Part shown: positions 58,771 through 64,000 of the stretch, in pieces
Layout: each line of letters starts with the position of its first letter
Position numbering within the stretch: position 1 is the first letter of the stretch
IMG/VR virus record: IMGVR_UViG_3300032323_001214
Location: 1-64,000 of that record
Source: a virus
Reading direction: 5' to 3' (one strand)
DNA length: 64,000 nt
The notes under the pieces: generated by a model
Told to the model about the DNA's origin: nothing
Database searches by the model: none
Seen by the model: only the letters and a program-made list of their open reading frames with translations
Translations under genes and position numbers: made by a program

Positions 58771-58778
58771 TATTTATG
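58771..58778 (-). promoter_or_regulatory. Late promoter CATAAATA
   Basis: Minus strand, 5-nt spacer to the ATG at 58765; inside the end of the portal gene. Confidence 0.68.
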
Positions 58779-60561
58779 CTGTTAGTCCACCTGCCGGTGC
58801 CGGTGTGCCTGGGCCAGTAACTGGTGCGTCTCCTACTGGTCCGGCTACATCTAATCCTTCTTCATCACCCTCAGGTGGATTTTCCATATCCATTGCAGCC
58901 TCAGAATCTGCTTCAATATCGCCAGGTGATATTCCAATACTACGTAAGTCTTTGCCTTGTGGATCAATGTCAACATCTTTATTGTTTTCTTCACGCCACA
59001 TTTTTTCGTTTTTAGTAATTTCTTCTTCAGTTAAGCCCAAGAATCGTTCCAATGCAAAACGTTTACTGATATATGGGTACTGTTCAACTGCTGTGAATGA
59101 ACTAATACGAGCGGTATCCAGTTCACTTTGACGATATGCTGCAAAGTTTTGCGGTGGATTAAACTCTAAAGTGAATAGTCCACTGTCAATATTAAAGCCT
59201 CTCCAACGCAAGAATAGTTTAAATTCTTCGTCTAGCTTTTGACTAATATACTTTTGTAGACGTTCACAATATTGATTGAAGCGAAACTCTTGAATCATAG
59301 CTGTTCCAACACGACCATCGCTCATAGGAGTAGGGTTGTCATCTGGACCAGTTGGAAGATAACTACTTGGCACACGTAAACCACGTGCTAATCTATTGTT
59401 AAAATAGCGCAAATCATCAATCTCACCCAAATTTTGTCCACCGGGTAATACTTCAACACTTGATCCTCTTCCATCAGCAGTAACTGGGAAGAAGTAATCT
59501 TCGTTCATTGACAATGGATTATACGTTGCATCAACTATACTAGCACCACCGTGCGGTGATGGTATTCTACGCTGGTGAATTTCATTTTTAATTCGTTCAA
59601 CAAATGCCATAGCCATATGACTTGGCATATTACCAACGTCAATTTTAAACATTCTACGCTCAGGAGCACGTTGTACACGATATATCAGTACTGCATCTTC
59701 TAGTAATTCTTTTTGCTTGTATACTTTAAAGATGTTTTCTAAGATTGACTGACCGAAGGGCCAGAAACGATCCAGACCCTCCGTCAAACTTAGATGGACT
59801 ACATGTTTAGCATCTATGGCTGACTCGCTCTGGCCCAAAGTGAATCGACTGCCGGTAGTATTATATGGCATTGCGGGTACAGTATAGCCACCGCCTGCGC
59901 CACCTCCACCTGTGCCGCCAAACCCAGTTGCAGGATTAGCAGCAAAGTCTGTGTTTGTTTTCTGTGCTACTGTCAAATTCTGTAAGTTAATGTTAATATC
60001 TTTAATAACATATTGTTCGGGTTTCTTACCTTCACTCTCATTAACAATGACTTTTACGATTTTAGCCATATCAACCCAGTATAACTTAAAGTTTTCTGGA
60101 TCACGCACAAATACTTGATCTCCATACTTAATAACGTTACGGAAAATCTTGAATGTTCTAGTATCAAATTCGTTTAATTTACACCACTGTTGCAACTGAG
60201 TTTTTAATAAATCTACTTCATGCGGTGTGGGTTCATCTTTGAAATCTAAATTAAACGGGGTTTTATTATGGTCATTCTTTTGTGTACTGAATTCGCTTAT
60301 AATATCCAAACATGCATTAACTTCAGCATCAACGTCCATCATTTCATATTGATTATAGCGTTCAATACGATTTGGGTGACCCGTATAGACTTCAGGTAAT
60401 CTACTTTGATAATTTCTATAACCCCAATCTGCGTTATTCCATCCTCCAGTAGGGGAACCATTTTGTCCAGGACTTCCGTTCCATGCACCGGTGTTACTGT
60501 TAACACCTGATATTGGACTTGAAATACCAGTCCTATTTACGAATCGTTTTTTATATGTCAT
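58774..60561 (-). CDS. 20: Portal protein, gp20-like
   Basis: 595 aa, near the T4 gp20 size. RIERYNQYEMMDVDAEVNACLDIISEF, LLEDAVLIYRVQRAPERRMFKIDVG and NPPQNFAAYRQSELDTARI are hallmark segments of the T4 portal family. Twelve copies would form the head vertex through which DNA enters. The C-terminal 60 residues are Pro/Gly/Asp-rich. GCTAAATA (60579-60586) lies 17 nt before the ATG. Confidence 0.95.
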   Translation of the reverse strand: MTYKKRFVNRTGISSPISGVNSNTGAWNGSPGQNGSPTGGWNNADWGYRNYQSRLPEVYTGHPNRIERYNQYEMMDVDAEVNACLDIISEFSTQKNDHNKTPFNLDFKDEPTPHEVDLLKTQLQQWCKLNEFDTRTFKIFRNVIKYGDQVFVRDPENFKLYWVDMAKIVKVIVNESEGKKPEQYVIKDININLQNLTVAQKTNTDFAANPATGFGGTGGGGAGGGYTVPAMPYNTTGSRFTLGQSESAIDAKHVVHLSLTEGLDRFWPFGQSILENIFKVYKQKELLEDAVLIYRVQRAPERRMFKIDVGNMPSHMAMAFVERIKNEIHQRRIPSPHGGASIVDATYNPLSMNEDYFFPVTADGRGSSVEVLPGGQNLGEIDDLRYFNNRLARGLRVPSSYLPTGPDDNPTPMSDGRVGTAMIQEFRFNQYCERLQKYISQKLDEEFKLFLRWRGFNIDSGLFTLEFNPPQNFAAYRQSELDTARISSFTAVEQYPYISKRFALERFLGLTEEEITKNEKMWREENNKDVDIDPQGKDLRSIGISPGDIEADSEAAMDMENPPEGDEEGLDVAGPVGDAPVTGPGTPAPAGGLTA

Positions 60562-60578
60562 AGTTTGGTTTTATCTAG

Positions 60579-60586
60579 TATTTAGC
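60579..60586 (-). promoter_or_regulatory. Late promoter GCTAAATA
   Basis: Minus strand, in the 26-nt gap between the portal and tape-measure genes. Confidence 0.55.
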
Positions 60587-60587
60587 G

Positions 60588-63500
60588 TTATACCCTTGAA
60601 TACTTTAATAATTGCTCTTGTGTATCGTTTGAAGTATTCAATATATTAATCATTGTATCTAGTTTTTCAGCTAACATAGTGAATACTTCGAGTGTTAATC
60701 CATTATTTTCGGACAAACCATTACCGGCAACATTAGTGTTATTGAAGGATTGCATCATTTGTTCAGGTGTTGACAATAACATTTTCGCAATAACACTGTT
60801 TGGATCTAATGGAGCAACTAGTTCATTGCCATGCATTGCTACTGGATAACCTGTATTTGGACCACTGAATATGCCACCACTTGCAGCTTGTGGCAATTCT
60901 CCTATATTTTTTATGTTATCTGATACTTTACCCGTTGCAATTAATTCACCTGCTTTATTAATTTTGTTCGACATTATGTTGTACACATCTTGTAGCGAAC
61001 GCATTTGACCTTCTTTGGTATAAAAAATACTTTTATTTGCTTGCAGTGCTTTTTCATCAACACCTTCTGATGCCGGTGCATTTGGATTTTTTGCCATAGC
61101 ATTTAAGAATTTGGTTGCACCGCCGGCACCCAAAAAGTGAGCCATGTACATGTCTGCATCAGATGCTTCTCTACCTGTACCTTTTTCTAGCTGTCTTCTT
61201 TGTTGCTTTGTAAAATATGATGCAACTTCTTCAGACTTTTTAGGATCAAATCTATCTTCCAATGAGTAGTTTAGTCCCATCTGTTTTGTCATTTGTTTCC
61301 AAGTACCTTCAGTAAATTGGAACAAACCGGCAGCGGTTGAAGTTCCTGCTTTTGCGTTGGCTTGTCCACTGGACTCTACTTGTGCTATTTTTTTCAGATA
61401 ACTAGTATCTGACCTTCCACTTCCTCCGGTCATACCCAATCTTCTAGATTCAGCAGAAGATTGTGTTCCGGCTGCCTCAGCCGCTCTAGCTAAACTACTA
61501 GCTTTATCTCTTTGGTCTTCGGCTTGTATTGCACCCGCAGTATATCTACGTTTAACCGCCGCTTGTTGCGGAGTAATTTCACCTAATTCAAGTTGTTTTT
61601 TAATAAGACTTTCCTCTAGCTTATTACCTTCACTAGTTAAAATGTTTCTTTGTTTTTCTAATTCTAGTAATTTTTCGTCAGCTTTTTCTTTGGACATTGA
61701 AAATTTTGCGTTTTTAATGTTCAGATTTGCTTGATCCGCTAGCTGTTTTGCAGTCTGTTCTTCTTTTTGATTTTCTAATAACTGCTGTTTTAAAATTGCT
61801 TTTTTAGCAGTATCTTGTTCTTTATTATAAAGCTCTCTGGTTTTTTCAGTTTCTTGGGCTTTTGCTATATAATTATCTTCTGTTAACTTTTTCTCTTTTA
61901 GTAATTCTTCTTTATAAGCCTCAGGCTGTTGCATTGCCTTTTTAGTTTGCTCAATTTTTCTAGTTACTTCTTCAAGGGCAATTGCATTTTTATTTGCCTT
62001 TTCTGCAATTTCTTCAGGAGTTTCAAAAAGTTTAGCTAAATCAGTACCAAACAATTTATCAGAATAAATTGCCATACCTTTCATTACACCGCTCATTACT
62101 TTCATTAATTTTTCAAATGCACCGGTAACTGGACCATTCAATAGTCCAACAATTGCATCTGCACCCAATCGTGCTCTACGTTCTGCTTGTTCTTGTGCGT
62201 TACGTGCTGCCTTTGCTGGGTCGGTAGTACCTTCTTTGAGTGCTTTTGCTCTAACTGCACGTTCTTCTTCAATAATTTTTTTAATTTCTTCAGGATTTTT
62301 GCCACGAAATTTAGCTTCGTTTTCTAATGCTCCTAAACTGTAGGCAAACGACTTACCAACTTCTTTGTTTTGTATAACAGCTTCGCCCAAATTCTCACGT
62401 GTTCGTTTAGTTGCCTGTGCCATCATTAAACTTAATTCGTAAGGTTCTTTCTTACCTTTCTTAACTGCATCAATAAATTCTAATATCTCTGGTGCACCAC
62501 TAGCAAAGCCAGCACTCAATTCATTAAAATTACCTGTAGCAACCATACTTTGGAACCCGGCTAGTTCCTCACCTTTTAACATGGTTCCAGCCATATCCAT
62601 TAATGCAGCAGTACGTTCACGTTCAGCTTTAATATCATTAGCTTGGGCGTTAAGGCCTTGGCTGCGTAACTTTTCTTCTTTATCCTGTAATAATGCTAAT
62701 CTAGTTTGTACAGCTAAATCAGCACGTGCAACTTCTTGTGCTTTCTTTGCTTCATCAACTGATAAGCCAGTGATAGCAGATAAATCCATCAAATAGTTGG
62801 TATATTCAATTGTTGTTCGCTTTAATGTGCCGTCACGTTTATCTCTATCACTGATAGCAAGACCACTTTTAATTTGCAACTTAATGTAATCTGCTTGGTT
62901 CTTGTTAAGTTGCTCTTGTGTAACACCCATTGCTCGATAGTTAGCTAGCAATGTTTCATCCATTGTTGCAAGTTCAGCAAATGCTTTGACACCACCTGTT
63001 ACCGATGCGCTTAGTCCTATAATATCTGTACCAAGACCTTTAGTAATACCTGCAAACTTTTCCATTTCGCCGCTAGAATATCCAGCGGCATTTGCCATGT
63101 TTAATAACTCTTTAGTTGTTAGTGCACCGGTAGCACCAAAATCTGCTAAAATATCCGCTGAATTTAGCATTGCGGCATTTTGCTTGAGTACCATTTCGGC
63201 ACCCACACTGAACAACTTAATTAATCCACCAATAGCAGTACCCAATATACCAAAGTTTTTACCAATACTCATTGCAGCATCACCGGCTGAACTGACTGCA
63301 CTACCATATTTGGTCATGTCACCGCCGGCAGTTAGTAGTGCATTACCAAACTTTTTAAGGCTATCAACTGCCTGCGCACCAGCCATTTTATAATTTGCTT
63401 GAACTTTAGCGTATTCTTCATCAGCTTTGGCTCTAGAGTGAGTTGCAGCGGTAGCCTCTTGTTGAGACTTTAGAAAATCATCTACTAACTTTTTGCCATT

Positions 63501-63659
63501 TTTCGTAGTATTTGCGTTACCTTTAGTAGCGTTCATGTTCTCATTCATGGCCGCAGTCATTAAGACCATAGCCGGAACCATACCCGCTACGGTTTCACGC
63601 ATATCACGCATTGATTCGTTTAATTGTCTTAATGTTTCGGGATCTAAATTATCTGCCAT
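60588..63659 (-). CDS. Tape measure protein with lytic transglycosylase domain
   Basis: 1023 aa. Long coiled-coils (about 300-700) and a hydrophobic segment near residues 135-157 are typical of tape measure proteins. At residues 754-783 YLKKIAQVESSGQANAKAGT followed by AAGLFQF is a soluble lytic transglycosylase (SLT/goose-lysozyme-like) motif with catalytic E762, so the protein may also open the peptidoglycan during DNA injection. It follows a divergent promoter region with the gp26-like gene. Confidence 0.85.
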   Translation of the reverse strand: MADNLDPETLRQLNESMRDMRETVAGMVPAMVLMTAAMNENMNATKGNANTTKNGKKLVDDFLKSQQEATAATHSRAKADEEYAKVQANYKMAGAQAVDSLKKFGNALLTAGGDMTKYGSAVSSAGDAAMSIGKNFGILGTAIGGLIKLFSVGAEMVLKQNAAMLNSADILADFGATGALTTKELLNMANAAGYSSGEMEKFAGITKGLGTDIIGLSASVTGGVKAFAELATMDETLLANYRAMGVTQEQLNKNQADYIKLQIKSGLAISDRDKRDGTLKRTTIEYTNYLMDLSAITGLSVDEAKKAQEVARADLAVQTRLALLQDKEEKLRSQGLNAQANDIKAERERTAALMDMAGTMLKGEELAGFQSMVATGNFNELSAGFASGAPEILEFIDAVKKGKKEPYELSLMMAQATKRTRENLGEAVIQNKEVGKSFAYSLGALENEAKFRGKNPEEIKKIIEEERAVRAKALKEGTTDPAKAARNAQEQAERRARLGADAIVGLLNGPVTGAFEKLMKVMSGVMKGMAIYSDKLFGTDLAKLFETPEEIAEKANKNAIALEEVTRKIEQTKKAMQQPEAYKEELLKEKKLTEDNYIAKAQETEKTRELYNKEQDTAKKAILKQQLLENQKEEQTAKQLADQANLNIKNAKFSMSKEKADEKLLELEKQRNILTSEGNKLEESLIKKQLELGEITPQQAAVKRRYTAGAIQAEDQRDKASSLARAAEAAGTQSSAESRRLGMTGGSGRSDTSYLKKIAQVESSGQANAKAGTSTAAGLFQFTEGTWKQMTKQMGLNYSLEDRFDPKKSEEVASYFTKQQRRQLEKGTGREASDADMYMAHFLGAGGATKFLNAMAKNPNAPASEGVDEKALQANKSIFYTKEGQMRSLQDVYNIMSNKINKAGELIATGKVSDNIKNIGELPQAASGGIFSGPNTGYPVAMHGNELVAPLDPNSVIAKMLLSTPEQMMQSFNNTNVAGNGLSENNGLTLEVFTMLAEKLDTMINILNTSNDTQEQLLKYSRV

Positions 63660-63670
63660 GGTTTGTACTC

Positions 63671-63695
63671 ACTAAATAATACTCATGTATTTAGT
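63671..63695. promoter_or_regulatory. Divergent late promoter pair
   Basis: ACTAAATA on the plus strand (63671-63678) and ACTAAATA on the minus strand (63688-63695) face outward toward the gp26-like and tape-measure genes. Leaders of 56 and 28 nt. Confidence 0.55.
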
Positions 63696-63734
63696 ATCGG
63701 GTAAACACCCATTTCAAAGACATAAGGAAAAATC

Positions 63735-64000
63735 ATGGCAATTCAAAACAATCCGTTAAAGCAATATTTTCGCAGACCAGCAATATATCTGAAATTACCA
63801 AGTGGTGGTAAAAACTATCCTGAGGGAGTTATTGTTATGCCCGAAACCGGAGAACTCCCAGTTTATCCTATGACTGCTATCGATGAAATTACCTCAAAGA
63901 CACCGGACGGACTTTTTAATGGTTCAGCAGTAGCCGAAATTATTAGTAGCTGTATTCCTAATATTAAGGATCCTTGGCAACTAACCAGCGTGGATTTGGA
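63735..64000 (+). CDS. 26: Baseplate hub subunit, gp26-like (5' part)
   Basis: 88 codons are present; the gene runs off the window. MAIQNNPLKQYFRRPAIYLKLPSGGKNYP and PVYPMTAIDEITSKTPDGLFNG are diagnostic of the gp26-type baseplate hub protein of T4-like and cyanobacterial myophages. AAGGAAAAATC precedes the ATG. It is transcribed away from the tape measure gene. Confidence 0.9.
   Translation, partial: MAIQNNPLKQYFRRPAIYLKLPSGGKNYPEGVIVMPETGELPVYPMTAIDEITSKTPDGLFNGSAVAEIISSCIPNIKDPWQLTSVDL

Noticed and set aside
1-64000. CRISPR arrays or insertion sequences
   Set aside because: No regularly spaced short direct repeats and no transposase-like gene were found; the repeats present are within protein repeats or duplicated cassettes.

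Overview
The window is part of the genome of a contractile-tailed, T4-like bacteriophage. The evidence is a T4-type head module on the minus strand (portal gp20, acidic prohead core protein, gp21-type protease, gp22-type scaffold, gp23-type major capsid protein), a gp26-like baseplate gene, NrdA/NrdB with glutaredoxin, a PAAR spike tip, a phage tRNA array with encoded CCA ends, and many copies of a T4-type late promoter (TATAAATA and close variants). The DNA is visibly AT-rich. A proteobacterial, probably aquatic, host is inference only.

Layout. 1-1.0 kb: nine tRNA genes or tRNA-like elements (minus strand). 1.0-1.2 kb: a run of strong hairpins with no gene, possibly a structured RNA. 1.3-1.7 kb: two very small ORFs and a terminator. 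1.9-13.9 kb: an accessory block that is the most unusual part of the window. It holds three membrane fatty-acid desaturases, two stand-alone asparagine-synthase-like PP-loop ATPases, an ATP-grasp ligase, a Rieske oxygenase, six small proteins with 2OG-Fe(II)-oxygenase-like His-x-Asp...His motifs, and one clear plus two probable GNAT-type acyltransferases. 13.9-17.4 kb: AhpD, AhpC, IscU, conserved small phage proteins and a SleB-type cell-wall hydrolase. 17.4-22.8 kb: two large unidentified (probably virion) proteins, a GIY-YIG-like endonuclease, PAAR and a small beta protein. 22.8-27.0 kb: glutaredoxin, NrdB, NrdA and a conserved unknown. 27.0-52.7 kb: a very large adhesin/tail-fibre region with a seven-unit beta-propeller, duplicated small tip cassettes, a glycine-rich adhesin, a 1731-residue fibre with seven LamG-like lectin repeats, and three giant Asn/Gly-rich fibres. 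52.8-64.0 kb: an HNH protein, a fourth desaturase, the head genes with an inserted GIY-YIG gene, a tape-measure protein with a lytic transglycosylase domain, and the start of the gp26-like gene on the plus strand.

How it may work together. Fe- and O2-dependent enzymes are strikingly dense (4 diiron desaturases, 6 2OG-type proteins, Rieske, NrdB), and they sit with an Fe-S scaffold (IscU) and peroxide defence (AhpC/AhpD). The accessory block looks like two partly parallel sets (acyltransferase-like, desaturase, PP-loop amide ligase, paired 2OG proteins). This suggests a phage-encoded pathway that makes or tailors an acyl/amide-containing molecule or modifies host lipids; that function is inference. 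Many of these genes have their own late promoter 4-6 nt before the ATG and no ribosome-binding site, which predicts leaderless late mRNAs. Structural genes with the same promoter type usually have a normal leader and Shine-Dalgarno sequence.
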